Positions 1-9,224 of a stretch of 64,000 nucleotides of DNA are shown in pieces. The position numbers were made by a program, and so were the translations under genes. The stretch is from the NCBI RefSeq assembly GCF_964063325.1, contig NZ_OZ061315.1, positions 2,914,001 through 2,978,000 on the forward strand, given 5' to 3'. Under the pieces are notes generated by a model that did no database searches, was not told where the DNA came from, and worked only from the letters and a program-made list of their open reading frames with translations. How positions within the stretch are numbered: position 1 is the stretch's first letter; every line of letters starts with the position of its first letter. This stretch comes from Hafnia alvei (lineage in GTDB: Bacteria; Pseudomonadota; Gammaproteobacteria; Enterobacterales; Enterobacteriaceae).

Positions 1-426
1 AGAGTTATAAAACTCTAACACGATACATCCCTGCCAGCCTGGATCGATACGATGTGCGGTGACGTGTACCATTAAGCCTAGGCGTGCAAGCGAAGAGCGT
101 CCATCCAACCAACCAACTAAATCAGCGGGTAATGTGACAGACTCTAACGTAACGGCTAACGCCAGCTCGCCCGGATGTAGGAAAAAGGCCTCTTCTTCGC
201 CGAGGATGATCTCATCGCTCATGACACGTTCTAGTGCTTCGGCAACTTCCGCCTTCGGCCCACTCAGATCGATATAAGGTGCTGTATGCCCGCGGAAAAC
301 ACGAAACTTATTTCCCAAACGCACGTCGACGGTGGCACCGTTAATACGATCTACCGGTGGGCGAGGTGAAATAGTGAGTTTTCCCGCGTCTAGCCAAGCT
401 TCAATATCGCGGTCACAAAGTCTCAT
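1..426 (-). CDS. dcd: dCTP deaminase, 3' end missing
   Basis: The first 142 codons of dCTP deaminase, which converts dCTP to dUTP for thymidylate synthesis in the cytosol. The protein starts MRLCDRDIEAWLDAGKL and contains the conserved stretch GWLDGRSSLARLGLMVH followed by AHRIDPGWQG, the trimer-interface and active-site region of the Dcd/DUT family. The E. coli protein has about 193 residues, so roughly 50 C-terminal residues lie beyond the window edge. The start at 426 follows the usual Dcd N-terminus. The gene lies downstream of udk on the same strand, but the udk terminator at 582-608 separates them. Confidence 0.95.
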   Translation of the reverse strand, partial: MRLCDRDIEAWLDAGKLTISPRPPVDRINGATVDVRLGNKFRVFRGHTAPYIDLSGPKAEVAEALERVMSDEIILGEEEAFFLHPGELALAVTLESVTLPADLVGWLDGRSSLARLGLMVHVTAHRIDPGWQGCIVLEFYNS

Positions 427-581
427 GGTTTTCTCTCCGTTACAGGCAAAGCAGCAATGGCTGCAAACTAAGAAGACATAGTACCTGAACCCCTAATATT
501 CTGAAATGATTCAAACGGTTTGTTGCTTTTAAAATAGGCATCGTTTCCCAAATATAACGACAATTAACAAAATTGACTGAC

Positions 582-608
582 AAAAAAGCCCGCATTAAGC
601 GGGCTTTA
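582..608 (-). terminator. Rho-independent terminator of udk
   Basis: A GC-rich stem (AAAGCCCGC / GCGGGCTTT, loop ATTAA) is followed on the minus strand by a run of six T residues. It lies just after the udk stop codon. Confidence 0.85.
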
Positions 609-625
609 ATAGAAAACGAAATCGG

Positions 626-1267
626 TTATTCAAAAAACTGGCTGATCTTAGCTTTCAGAATATCAATCGCAATACGGTTTTTCCCACCGCGTGGCACGAT
701 AATATCGGCATATTGCTTAGACGGCTCGATAAACTGCAGGAACATTGGGCGTACCGTTTTTTGATACTGAGCCATTACGGAATCCATTGAGCGGCCACGC
801 TCGTTAACGTCACGCTTCATTCGACGCATGAGGCAAATGTCGAGCGGAGTATCAACAAAAATGGAGAAGTTCAATTCATTGCGCAGGCGTGCATCTGTCA
901 GCAATAAAATACCTTCCAGAATAATCACTTTCTTGGGTTCTAAATGAATGGTGCCTTGCTTGCGGGTGTGTTCAACGTAGCTATACTGCGGAAGTTCGAT
1001 GGCTTGACCTGCTTTTAACATTTGTAAATGCTGAAACAGCAAGCTGTGGTCCATCGAGCTTGGGTGATCGTAGTTCGTTTTAACCCGCTCTTCCATCGTC
1101 AGATCGCTTTGGTCTTTATAATAACAATCTTCCGGGATCACACCGATGTGCTCCTCACCCACTTGTTCACGTAATTCACGATAAAGTGTGCTGGCGATCA
1201 AACTTTTGCCTGAGGCAGATGCGCCCGTGATGCCAATAATGACGCACTGATGGGAGTTGTCAGTCAT
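626..1267 (-). CDS. udk: Uridine/cytidine kinase
   Basis: Uridine kinase phosphorylates uridine and cytidine to UMP and CMP with GTP or ATP, in the cytosolic pyrimidine salvage pathway. The 213-residue length equals that of the E. coli enzyme. The P-loop GASASGKS is at residues 15-22, followed by the conserved segments PEDCYYKDQ and NYDHPSSMDH of the NMP-kinase-like fold, and RRMKRDVNERGR in the lid region. It lies between mrp and dcd on the same strand. A hairpin after mrp and a terminator after udk suggest that it is largely its own transcription unit. Confidence 0.97.
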   Translation of the reverse strand: MTDNSHQCVIIGITGASASGKSLIASTLYRELREQVGEEHIGVIPEDCYYKDQSDLTMEERVKTNYDHPSSMDHSLLFQHLQMLKAGQAIELPQYSYVEHTRKQGTIHLEPKKVIILEGILLLTDARLRNELNFSIFVDTPLDICLMRRMKRDVNERGRSMDSVMAQYQKTVRPMFLQFIEPSKQYADIIVPRGGKNRIAIDILKAKISQFFE

Positions 1268-1401
1268 ATAATTTTTAAGACCTGGTGTTAAATGTTCGAC
1301 GGGAGGCTAAGCAGAGACAGCTCAGGGCTGCGTGCTTGGGACGCGGTAATTATAGGGAGTTACGCGGGCTGATACCAGAATTTTGCAGGTTTTAATCAGT
1401 G

Positions 1402-1434
1402 AAAATACGGACATCCGCTGGGATGCCCGTTTTA
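1402..1434 (-). terminator. Probable terminator after mrp
   Basis: A dyad at 1407-1430 (ACGGACATCC / GGATGCCCGT, one mismatch, loop GCTG) lies 28 bases after the mrp stop codon. On the minus strand it is followed by a short T-rich run (TATTTTC). The other flank is also T-rich, so it may work in both directions. Confidence 0.6.
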
Positions 1435-1457
1435 TATTCAAAATGTCACAGCCACGT

Positions 1458-2570
1458 TTACAGTGCGCGGAATGCAATCTCGGTTGGGATTGATTCGCCC
1501 TGCCAATACAGCTGAGCCGCAACGTTAGCCGCTAACTGACGGTAAATGAGCGAGAATTCGCTGTCTGGACGGCAGGCCATGGTTGGTTCACCACGGTCTA
1601 AATCCTCGCGCAGTGAAATATGCAGCGGCAGTTGACCAAGCAGACGGATCTTATATTTCTCTGCCAGTTTTTCTGCGCCACCGGTGCCAAAAATCGGCTC
1701 GTGGAATCCACAATTACTGCACACGTGGATACTCATGTTCTCAACCACGCCCAATACTGGCACATGGACTTTCTCAAACATGACAATACCTTTCATCGCA
1801 TCCAATAGCGCAATATCCTGCGGCGTCGTCACAACCACTGCACCGGTTACTGGGATGTTCTGCGCCAGCGTAAGCTGAATGTCACCGGTGCCCGGAGGCA
1901 TGTCCAACACCAAATAATCTAAATCAGGCCACAGCGTATCTTGCAGCAATTGCAGCAACGCTTTGCTCGCCATTGGGCCACGCCATACCATGGCGTTATC
2001 GTCGGTAACCAGATATCCGATGGAATTCGTTGCCAGACCATGCGCCATGATCGGCGCCATATGTTGACCGTCAGGTGACGTAGGACGCTCGTTTGGTGTA
2101 CCTAGCATCATTGGAATTGATGGGCCGTAGATATCGGCGTCCAAAATCCCGACCTTCGCGCCTTCTGCGGATAACGCCAGCGCCAGATTCACAGCGGTGC
2201 TGGATTTGCCTACCCCGCCTTTGCCGGAACTCACGGCAATAATATTACGAACGCCCTTCACTCCGGCCTGATCGTTGGCTCGTTTCAAGGTTGCAATATT
2301 ATGTGAAAGACGCCATTCCACCGCTTTTGCGCCGCTCACGCGCAACAGTTCAGGGCTGGTTGCCTCTTTCAACGCGGCAAAACCACTTTGCCACGCAAAC
2401 GGCATCATCAGTTCAATATGCAGGGTGTTATCAAGCAGTGCACAATGGTGCAGGGCCTTAAGCGCACTCAGCGGGTGATTCAGTGTTGGGTGGGTAAAGG
2501 CAGCGAGAATTTCACTGACCTGCGTCCGCAGTGCTTCGGGAGTGGACGTTTGATGGGATTTATTGCTCAT
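1458..2570 (-). CDS. mrp: Iron-sulfur cluster carrier, Mrp/ApbC P-loop ATPase
   Basis: Mrp/ApbC binds and transfers [4Fe-4S] clusters to apoproteins in the cytosol. From the chosen start it has 370 residues, against 369 in E. coli. An N-terminal DUF59-like region (about 1-95) precedes a Mrp/NBP35 ATPase domain with the deviant Walker A motif GKGGVGKS at 116-123, and a CxxC pair (VCSNCGF) that would ligate the cluster at the dimer interface. An in-frame ATG lies six codons upstream, but AAGGAG stands at the right distance before ATG 2570, and MSNKSHQ matches the family N-terminus. Divergent from metG, as in E. coli. Confidence 0.95.
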   Translation of the reverse strand: MSNKSHQTSTPEALRTQVSEILAAFTHPTLNHPLSALKALHHCALLDNTLHIELMMPFAWQSGFAALKEATSPELLRVSGAKAVEWRLSHNIATLKRANDQAGVKGVRNIIAVSSGKGGVGKSSTAVNLALALSAEGAKVGILDADIYGPSIPMMLGTPNERPTSPDGQHMAPIMAHGLATNSIGYLVTDDNAMVWRGPMASKALLQLLQDTLWPDLDYLVLDMPPGTGDIQLTLAQNIPVTGAVVVTTPQDIALLDAMKGIVMFEKVHVPVLGVVENMSIHVCSNCGFHEPIFGTGGAEKLAEKYKIRLLGQLPLHISLREDLDRGEPTMACRPDSEFSLIYRQLAANVAAQLYWQGESIPTEIAFRAL

Positions 2571-2910
2571 CCCGGCTCCTTGTGTCATTCATTTTTATCT
2601 TCAGATGGCGCTGTAAAGCGTATTTATACCCCGAATAAATCGAGTTACATGAAGGTGGCCACGCTCATGCAACTTGAAGTGAGACGGGTATATATATGTT
2701 CGCTGACATAATTCACTTATACAGCCATTTTGCTAATCGACAGAACATTAATAAGCATACCAGAACTCCATTCACTGCGCGTTATGCAACTTACTTTCCC
2801 TGCATTAACAAAGAAAATGACTTAACAAACACAGCAGCCTAGCGGCATCGGACTCAATCAGGTAACATCTTTAGCACCGTTCCATTCTTAAAAGAGACAG
2901 CAAATCCACT
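2571..2910. other. Divergent mrp-metG intergenic region
   Basis: 340 bases without a gene. The region holds a short ERIC-like palindrome (2635-2692) and must contain the divergent promoters of mrp and metG. I see no convincing -10/-35 pair. Confidence 0.5.
2635..2692. repeat. Short ERIC-like palindromic element
   Basis: A 58-base imperfect palindrome running from TATACCCC to GGGTATA. The two arms match imperfectly (TCGAGTTACATGAAG against the reverse complement TCAAGTTGCATGAGC). Ends and arm sequence are those of the enterobacterial ERIC/IRU repeat, but the central core is missing, so this looks like an internally deleted copy. It lies upstream of both mrp and metG. Confidence 0.65.
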
Positions 2911-4965
2911 ATGGCTTCAGTCACCTCCCAAGCAAGCGCAAGAAAAATTCTAGTGACGTGCGCGCTTCCGTACGCCAACGGCTCAATTCACCTCGGCCAC
3001 ATGCTCGAGCACATTCAGGCAGACGTATGGGTTCGTTTTCAGCGAATGCGCGGCAACGAAGTGCACTTTATCTGCGCGGACGATGCCCACGGGACACCTA
3101 TCATGCTGAAAGCTCAGCAGTTAGGCATTGAGCCTGAGCAGATGATTGCTGCCGTGAGTCAGGAACATCAAAAAGACTTCTCCGACTTTAATATCAGCTA
3201 CGACAACTACCACTCTACGCACAGCGAAGAGAACCGTGAGCTGTCGAACCTGATTTATGGTCGTCTGAAAGAAAACGGTTTTATTAAAAACCGCACTATC
3301 TCTCAGCTTTACGATCCGGAAAAAGGCATGTTTCTGCCAGACCGCTTCGTGAAAGGCACCTGTCCGAAATGTAAGTCACCAGACCAGTATGGCGATAACT
3401 GCGAAGTTTGTGGCGCGACCTATAGCCCAACCGAGCTTATCGAGCCTAAGTCTGTTGTCTCTGGCGCCACGCCGGTTATGCGTGAATCAGAGCACTTCTT
3501 CTTCGACCTGCCGTCGTTTAGTGAAATGCTGCAGGCATGGACCCGTTCTGGTGCATTGCAGGAACAGGTCGCGAACAAAATGCAGGAATGGTTTGAGTCT
3601 GGTCTACAGCAGTGGGATATCACTCGCGACGCACCTTATTTCGGATTTGAAATTCCTGATGCGCCGGGTAAATATTTCTATGTTTGGTTGGATGCGCCTA
3701 TCGGCTACATGGGCTCGTTTAAAAACCTGTGCGATAAGCGTGACGATCTGGACTTCAACGAGTTCTGGAAAAAAGACTCATCCACCGAGCTGTATCACTT
3801 TATCGGTAAAGATATCGTCTACTTCCATAGCCTGTTCTGGCCAGCCATGTTGGAAGGCAGTAACTTCCGCAAGCCAAGCAACGTATTCGTCCACGGCTAT
3901 GTCACCGTTAACGGTGCCAAAATGTCCAAATCTCGTGGCACCTTTATTCAGGCGCGTACTTACTTGGATCATTTGGATGCCGATTGCTTACGCTACTACT
4001 ATGCAGCGAAACTCTCCTCGCGAATCGATGATATCGACCTGAATCTGGAAGATTTCGTACAGCGCGTGAATGCCGATATCGTTAACAAAGTGGTGAACTT
4101 AGCCTCGCGTAACGCAGGCTTCATCAACAAACGCTTTGGCGGCAAGCTGTCTGAACACTTAGCCGATCCTGCGCTTTATCAGACCTTTGTTGACGCTGCG
4201 GATGAAATTGCTCAAGCCTATGAAAACCGCGAGTCAGGCAAAGCCATTCGTGAGATCATGGCGTTAGCCGATCTGGCCAACCGTTATGTCGATGAACAGG
4301 CCCCGTGGGTAGTGGCAAAGCAAGAAGGCCGTGATGCCGATTTACAAGCCATCTGCTCAATGGGTATTAACCTGTTCCGCGTTCTGATGACTTACCTGAA
4401 ACCGGTTCTGCCTTCATTAAGCGAGCGCACTGAAGCGTTCCTGAATACCGAACTGACCTGGGACAGCATCTCTCAACCATTGCTCAGCCATCAGGTTAAC
4501 GCGTTCAAAGCGCTGTTTAACCGTATCGAAATGACCAAAGTTGAAGCGATGATTGAAGAAGGCAAAGCCGCTGCGGCAGCCGCCGTTGCAGCTTCCAAAC
4601 CGGCTACCGGTCCATTAGCCGACGAGCCGATTCAAGACACCATCACCTTTGACGATTTCGCCAAAGTAGATATGCGCATTGCTGAAATCAAAAGCGCCGA
4701 GTTCGTTGAAGGTTCAGATAAATTGCTGAAGCTAATACTGGATCTGGGCGGTGAAACCCGTCAGGTATTCTCCGGTATTCGCTCTGCCTATCCAGATCCA
4801 AGCGTGTTAGTTGGCCGTTTAACCGTGATGGTGGCTAACTTGGCTCCGCGTAAAATGCGCTTTGGCATGTCTGAAGGCATGGTAATGGCTGCGGGTCCTG
4901 GCGGAAAAGACATCTTCCTGCTCAGCCCTGACAGCGGCGCACAGCCGGGTCATCAGGTTAAATAA
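2911..4965 (+). CDS. metG: Methionyl-tRNA synthetase
   Basis: Class I synthetase that charges initiator and elongator tRNA-Met with methionine in the cytosol. It has 684 residues against 677 in E. coli, the extra ones mainly at the N-terminus and in the Ala-rich linker before the C-terminal domain. Visible are the HIGH-type motif HLGH at 27-30, the zinc knuckle CPKC...CEVC near residues 150-165, the KMSKS loop near residue 335, the anticodon-binding helices, and a C-terminal tRNA-binding (EMAP-like) domain from about 580 containing VFSGIRSAYP. Divergent from mrp, with a strong terminator directly after it. Confidence 0.98.
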   Translation: MASVTSQASARKILVTCALPYANGSIHLGHMLEHIQADVWVRFQRMRGNEVHFICADDAHGTPIMLKAQQLGIEPEQMIAAVSQEHQKDFSDFNISYDNYHSTHSEENRELSNLIYGRLKENGFIKNRTISQLYDPEKGMFLPDRFVKGTCPKCKSPDQYGDNCEVCGATYSPTELIEPKSVVSGATPVMRESEHFFFDLPSFSEMLQAWTRSGALQEQVANKMQEWFESGLQQWDITRDAPYFGFEIPDAPGKYFYVWLDAPIGYMGSFKNLCDKRDDLDFNEFWKKDSSTELYHFIGKDIVYFHSLFWPAMLEGSNFRKPSNVFVHGYVTVNGAKMSKSRGTFIQARTYLDHLDADCLRYYYAAKLSSRIDDIDLNLEDFVQRVNADIVNKVVNLASRNAGFINKRFGGKLSEHLADPALYQTFVDAADEIAQAYENRESGKAIREIMALADLANRYVDEQAPWVVAKQEGRDADLQAICSMGINLFRVLMTYLKPVLPSLSERTEAFLNTELTWDSISQPLLSHQVNAFKALFNRIEMTKVEAMIEEGKAAAAAAVAASKPATGPLADEPIQDTITFDDFAKVDMRIAEIKSAEFVEGSDKLLKLILDLGGETRQVFSGIRSAYPDPSVLVGRLTVMVANLAPRKMRFGMSEGMVMAAGPGGKDIFLLSPDSGAQPGHQVK

Positions 4966-4980
4966 TTGCCTGAACCAACC

Positions 4981-5008
4981 AAAAACCCGCCAATCTGGCG
5001 GGTTTTTT
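4981..5008 (+). terminator. Rho-independent terminator of metG
   Basis: Stem AACCCGCCA / TGGCGGGTT with a very short loop, followed by TTTTTT. It starts 16 bases after the metG stop codon. Confidence 0.9.
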
Positions 5009-5016
5009 ATGCACTA

Positions 5017-5091
5017 CGTTCAACTAAATAATGTTCAACTAAACAATGTTCAACTAAACAATGTTCAACAAAGCAACGTTCAACAAAACAA
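5017..5091. repeat. 15-bp tandem repeat, five units
   Basis: Five adjoining 15-base units of the form (T/C)GTTCAACTAAACAA, with a few substitutions in the first and last two. The array fills the space between the metG terminator and the end of cirA, and its last unit ends four bases from the cirA stop codon. Read on the plus strand it would give an artificial NNVQL repeat without a gene context, so I treat it as non-coding. Confidence 0.9.
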
Positions 5092-5095
5092 TAAA

Positions 5096-7060
5096 TTAGA
5101 ACGTGTAATCCGCCGCAACAAAGTAACGACGCCCTTCTTCGTTATAGCTGTAATCATCACGGTTCAGGTCTTTATCCAACAGGTTCAACACGCCCGCGCG
5201 CAGCTTCAGATCTTTGGTCATCTGATAAGCACCACCGGTGTTCCAAACGGTGTAGCCACCAGATGATTTATCAGCGCTAGTCACGACGCGACGCTTACCG
5301 GAATAGTTAGCCGATACGTAGAATGACCAGTCTTCGATTGGTTTCCAGTCTAACGTGCTGTTCGCCGTATGGAACGGTTGGGTGCTTAATGGACGGTCGT
5401 TGGTTAGGTCACGTGCATCGTTGTAGGTGTAGTTCATACTCATGCTTAACGCATCGGTAAACGGCACTTTCAACTCGGTTTCAACGCCTTTAATTCTTGC
5501 TTTATCAACGTTGTAGTAACGGAAAATGGGCTTACCATTCTTATCAAAATCAACAAAGTTTGGATAGGAAGGCGCTATCGCTGCATTGGCAGTACGAGTC
5601 ACGTTAATCATATCCTTCACATTGTTTTGGAACACCGTCACGCTGGCATTTACACCATCCAGCATCCCTTCATCACCGGCATAGTACAAGCCCAGCTCGA
5701 AGCTTTCGGAGGTTTCAGGATCCAGATCCTTGTTACCGACAATAGTACAATCCCCGCGGCAAGAAGCCGACTGCCAATCAGGGCTCAGTTCTAATAGCGA
5801 AGGCGCTTTAAACGCAGTTGCCCAACCACCTTTCACCGTCACCGTGTCCGTCGCATTATAAACTAAATAGGCACGCGGGCTCCAGTGAACACCATAATCT
5901 TCATGGTTATCCATACGAATGCCGCCGGTGAAGGCCAACGGCTCGAAGATCCGCCATTCATCTTCCACAAACAGCGCGTATTGATTGGCTGACGTTGAAC
6001 CGCTGCCCTTCAGATTACCCGGATCGCTCAGTTTATCGTTACGGTATTCGCCGCCCAGTGTGAATAGCTGATTTAGCTCGCCGAGAGGAACAACAACTTT
6101 GCCGTCGATGGCATTATTTTTCGCCGTGATGCGGTTTTCATTGTAGTTATCAATCTTTTCGCCATAAGCACGGATTTCCGTATTGGCTAAATCCCAACGC
6201 CCGTTGTGACCAATAGAGTAGTTTTGACGTTCCAGACGGTTTTTATCCAAAGAATCAGAATCACGATCCTGGCGGTCAAAACCGTAGCCAAAGGTCATGT
6301 CCTGATTCGCTTCTGGCGTCCATGCAAATTCAACGTTAGCGTCGCGAGTCGTGTAGCCCTCAATACGCCCCGATTCGCCCGTTTTGCTGGTAGCCGATTT
6401 TTGGGCATCATCTTTTTCACGCTTGCCCAAATTGCCAAAGACTTTCACCCCCAGCACATCATCAATCAACGGGCCGCTGGTGTAGAAGCTGCCGTTATAG
6501 CTATCGCCGCGATCGCGATGCTCTTGGATGGTGCTATCGGCACTCAGGGAACCGTGCCACTCTTTACCCACTTTGCGGGTAATAATGTTCACTACGCCGC
6601 CTAAAGCATCAGAACCGTAAAGCGAAGACATCGGGCCGCGCACCACTTCGATACGCTCAATCGCCTCGGCGGGCACCCAGCTTAGGTCATAATCGTTATG
6701 TCGGAACACCGCCGTGCGCGAACTCACGCGTTTGCCATCCACCAAGATCAGCGTATAGCTGCTGTCTAAACCACGAATACTCACACCTTTACGGTTATCG
6801 CCCTCGTTAGTCAGCTGCACACCCGGCACTTCCTGCAGAATATCCTTCAGGTTCTGAATCGGCTTTTTAGCCAAGTCTTCACGTGTAATCACGCTAATAC
6901 TGGCGGGTGCATCTTTCAGATTTTGTTCAGTTGCTGAAGCGGTGACAACCATCACATCATCCCCTTCCGCGGCCATCACAGGTGCTGCTGCGATGAATAA
7001 CGGTACGCAAAGCCCCCCGCGCAATAAAGTTGCTAACGGGTTAAGTTTTGCCTTAGCCAT
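5096..7060 (-). CDS. cirA: TonB-dependent catecholate siderophore / colicin I receptor
   Basis: CirA is an outer-membrane beta-barrel that imports ferric dihydroxybenzoyl-serine type catecholates using TonB energy, and serves as the receptor for colicin Ia/Ib. From the chosen start it has 654 residues (E. coli 663). A signal peptide (about 1-30, ending PVMAA) is followed by a TonB box-like DDVMVVTAS, a plug domain with RKGVSIRGLDSSYTLILVDGK, and a barrel ending in an aromatic residue (VAADYTF). The pair CRGDC matches CRGAC in E. coli CirA. ATG 7075 lacks a ribosome binding site, while ATG 7060 has GGAG nine bases upstream. A Fur-box-like sequence lies just upstream. It precedes lysP in E. coli; here an ABC importer lies between. 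Confidence 0.95.
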   Translation of the reverse strand: MAKAKLNPLATLLRGGLCVPLFIAAAPVMAAEGDDVMVVTASATEQNLKDAPASISVITREDLAKKPIQNLKDILQEVPGVQLTNEGDNRKGVSIRGLDSSYTLILVDGKRVSSRTAVFRHNDYDLSWVPAEAIERIEVVRGPMSSLYGSDALGGVVNIITRKVGKEWHGSLSADSTIQEHRDRGDSYNGSFYTSGPLIDDVLGVKVFGNLGKREKDDAQKSATSKTGESGRIEGYTTRDANVEFAWTPEANQDMTFGYGFDRQDRDSDSLDKNRLERQNYSIGHNGRWDLANTEIRAYGEKIDNYNENRITAKNNAIDGKVVVPLGELNQLFTLGGEYRNDKLSDPGNLKGSGSTSANQYALFVEDEWRIFEPLAFTGGIRMDNHEDYGVHWSPRAYLVYNATDTVTVKGGWATAFKAPSLLELSPDWQSASCRGDCTIVGNKDLDPETSESFELGLYYAGDEGMLDGVNASVTVFQNNVKDMINVTRTANAAIAPSYPNFVDFDKNGKPIFRYYNVDKARIKGVETELKVPFTDALSMSMNYTYNDARDLTNDRPLSTQPFHTANSTLDWKPIEDWSFYVSANYSGKRRVVTSADKSSGGYTVWNTGGAYQMTKDLKLRAGVLNLLDKDLNRDDYSYNEEGRRYFVAADYTF

Positions 7061-7085
7061 TTGGTCAATCTCCATGAGGTTAAAT

Positions 7086-7113
7086 TTAAATAATTATTAG
7101 AATGATTATTATT
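7086..7113 (-). promoter_or_regulatory. Fur-box-like site of cirA
   Basis: AT-rich dyad AATAATTATTAGAATGATTA plus TTATT, close to the GATAATGATAATCATTATC consensus, 25-50 bases upstream of the cirA start. It implies iron-repressed expression by Fur. Judged by eye only. Confidence 0.65.
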
Positions 7114-7300
7114 TACTAGGTGTGACGCTCTTATGGCGCCGTTCAGCCCACTTTTTCACTTCAATAAAAATGCCTACTTCTACATAGAACGTCTGTTCTA
7201 GTGATAGACAAAAGCTATCGCATCGGGCTATCCGCTATGGATAAGCCCTATTGATTGATTAACAGACAATGCCGTTATTAATGCGCTGGCAGAGAAAGGG

Positions 7301-8089
7301 TTAGATGGAGGGTTCCGCAACCAATCCGTCGATCACAACCTGAGGCATTCCCTGCGAACAGTGTTCTATGCGTCCACGGACGCCATACACGCGAGCCAAA
7401 CTTTCTGGCGTAATCACTTCTGCGGGTTTGCCATCCGCGATCAGCTTCCCGTTTTCAAGCATCAACACATGATCTCCATGGCGCAGCGCGATATTGATAT
7501 CGTGCACCACCACCACGGTGACGATATTGCGGCGGGCGGTCTCGCGGCGCACCAAGTCCATCACGTGGAACTGATAATTCAAATCCAACGCACTCAGCGG
7601 CTCATCAAGCAGCAACAGCGAAGGCTGGCGAATCAATGATTGAGCCAATCCCACCAGCTGCTTCTGCCCACCAGACAGCTGATCCAAATAGCTCAGCGCT
7701 AAATGGGAAATCCCAAGCTGCTCCAGCAAACGCATCACTTCTGTTTCATTGCCTTGGCGACCCAGACCAGCGGACGCCCGCTGCGCCACGATAATGGATT
7801 CCAACACATGAAGATGAACGCCCGCCGGTAAAGACTGCGGCAGATAAACTACCTGTTTTGCCCGCTCACTGAATGGCTGTGCCATCAGATCGTTGCCATC
7901 TAGCAAAAGATGGCCAGAAGCGCGATTTAGTCCTGCTAAAGAGCGCAACAGCGTAGATTTACCGCAGCCGTTAGGGCCTAGTAGAACGGTAATTTTCCCG
8001 CGCGGCAGCGTGGATACGCACAGGTCCTCAATCACCGCACGGCGCGGATATCCCGCATTAAAATACGAAATCTCTAAACCAAGATTCAT
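7301..8089 (-). CDS. Iron-siderophore ABC transporter, ATP-binding protein
   Basis: ATPase subunit of a FecE/FepC/FhuC-family importer that powers uptake of a ferric chelate through the inner membrane. 262 residues. Walker A GPNGCGKST is at 38-46, the signature motif is LSGGQKQ, Walker B is LLLLDEP, and the switch histidine follows in VVVVHDINIAL. Its start overlaps the permease stop by four bases (ATGA), so the two are translationally coupled. Last gene of a binding protein - permease - ATPase operon. The substrate cannot be read from the sequence; the neighbouring CirA receptor makes a catecholate plausible, but that is inference. Confidence 0.9.
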   Translation of the reverse strand: MNLGLEISYFNAGYPRRAVIEDLCVSTLPRGKITVLLGPNGCGKSTLLRSLAGLNRASGHLLLDGNDLMAQPFSERAKQVVYLPQSLPAGVHLHVLESIIVAQRASAGLGRQGNETEVMRLLEQLGISHLALSYLDQLSGGQKQLVGLAQSLIRQPSLLLLDEPLSALDLNYQFHVMDLVRRETARRNIVTVVVVHDINIALRHGDHVLMLENGKLIADGKPAEVITPESLARVYGVRGRIEHCSQGMPQVVIDGLVAEPSI

Positions 8090-9168
8090 ACATTCCCCCT
8101 ATGACGCAAAATGATGCTGAGGAAGAAAGGTACGCCCACCAGCGATGTCACAATGCCAACAGGAATAATCACGCCTGGGATCAGGTTTTTTGACGCCACG
8201 GACGCCATCGACAGCACCAGCGCGCCAATCAATGCACTCGCGGGTAAATAGAAGCGATGATCTTCACCGAAAATCAAGCGGGCAATATGGGGAGCTACTA
8301 AGCCGATAAAGCCAATCGGGCCCACGAATGCCACCGCTAATGCAGACAGGATACTGATGCGCAGCAATGTGCCTAAACGCAGACGTTTAACGTCGATGCC
8401 AAAACTCACAGCACGATCTTCGCCTAAGCGCAGCGCGGTTAGCTTCCACGAGCTCATCATTGAAATCGGCATCAGAATGGCAAAGGCCAGCAATAAAATG
8501 CCCAGCTTTTCCCATGACGCACGCGCGAGGCTACCCATGGTCCAGAAAACCAAACCTTGCAACGTATCTTCAGTGGCGATGAACTGCATCATTGAAACCA
8601 ACGCGTTAAAGGTGAAAACCAGCGCAATACCAAACAACACCACGCCCGACGTTGCAACCCGTGTCCAGCGCGTAATACCGTCCAGCATCAGGGCGGCAAA
8701 CAGCGCAAAAATAAAGGCGTTTGCGGAGATAAACCACTGATCGGGGATGCCCGGAAAACCGATGCCCAAAACGATTGCTAATGCGGCACCGAAGGCCGCC
8801 GCGGAAGATACGCCCAACGTGAACGGGCTGGCCAGCGGGTTATTCAGAATGGTTTGCATCTCGGCACCGGCTAAACCTAATGCCAACCCAACAACGATAG
8901 CCATCAGCGCATACGGCAAACGAATATCCCAAACAATAACGCGGGTGCCTGCATCAGCGATTTCTGGCTGCCACAGCGTTTGCCATAGCGTACCTAACGA
9001 CAAACCGGAAGGCCCCATAGTGAAATCAAGGATTAGCGATCCCAAAATGGCTAACACGATGACGCCCATTATGATCAAACGATGGCGCACAATGCGCTGG
9101 TAGTGACCTTTGACGTCGCTGGCGTCGTAACGTTTCGCAGCGCTCATTGGCTCAGTGGTTGAACTCAT
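8086..9168 (-). CDS. Iron-siderophore ABC transporter, FecCD-family permease
   Basis: Inner-membrane permease of the same importer. At 360 residues it has the length and features of BtuC/FecCD proteins: about ten hydrophobic segments, the early motif RLPYALMAIVVGLALGLAGA followed by LNNPLASPFTLGVSS, and the cytoplasmic-loop/late motif GPIGFIGLVAPHIAR. A hydrophilic N-terminal stretch of about 30 residues precedes the first membrane segment. Only one permease gene is present, so it would act as a homodimer, as in BtuC or HmuU. It lies 56 bases after the binding-protein gene. Confidence 0.92.
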   Translation of the reverse strand: MSSTTEPMSAAKRYDASDVKGHYQRIVRHRLIIMGVIVLAILGSLILDFTMGPSGLSLGTLWQTLWQPEIADAGTRVIVWDIRLPYALMAIVVGLALGLAGAEMQTILNNPLASPFTLGVSSAAAFGAALAIVLGIGFPGIPDQWFISANAFIFALFAALMLDGITRWTRVATSGVVLFGIALVFTFNALVSMMQFIATEDTLQGLVFWTMGSLARASWEKLGILLLAFAILMPISMMSSWKLTALRLGEDRAVSFGIDVKRLRLGTLLRISILSALAVAFVGPIGFIGLVAPHIARLIFGEDHRFYLPASALIGALVLSMASVASKNLIPGVIIPVGIVTSLVGVPFFLSIILRHRGNV

Positions 9169-9224
9169 GTTGTTACCTGTGACAGGTCAACCCTGCTGGC
9201 GGCGGCTGGCAGGGTTGATTCTTA

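Noticed and set aside
5009..5266. Plus-strand reading frame with NNVQL repeats
   Set aside because: Only the translation of the 15-bp tandem array, and it runs antisense into cirA.
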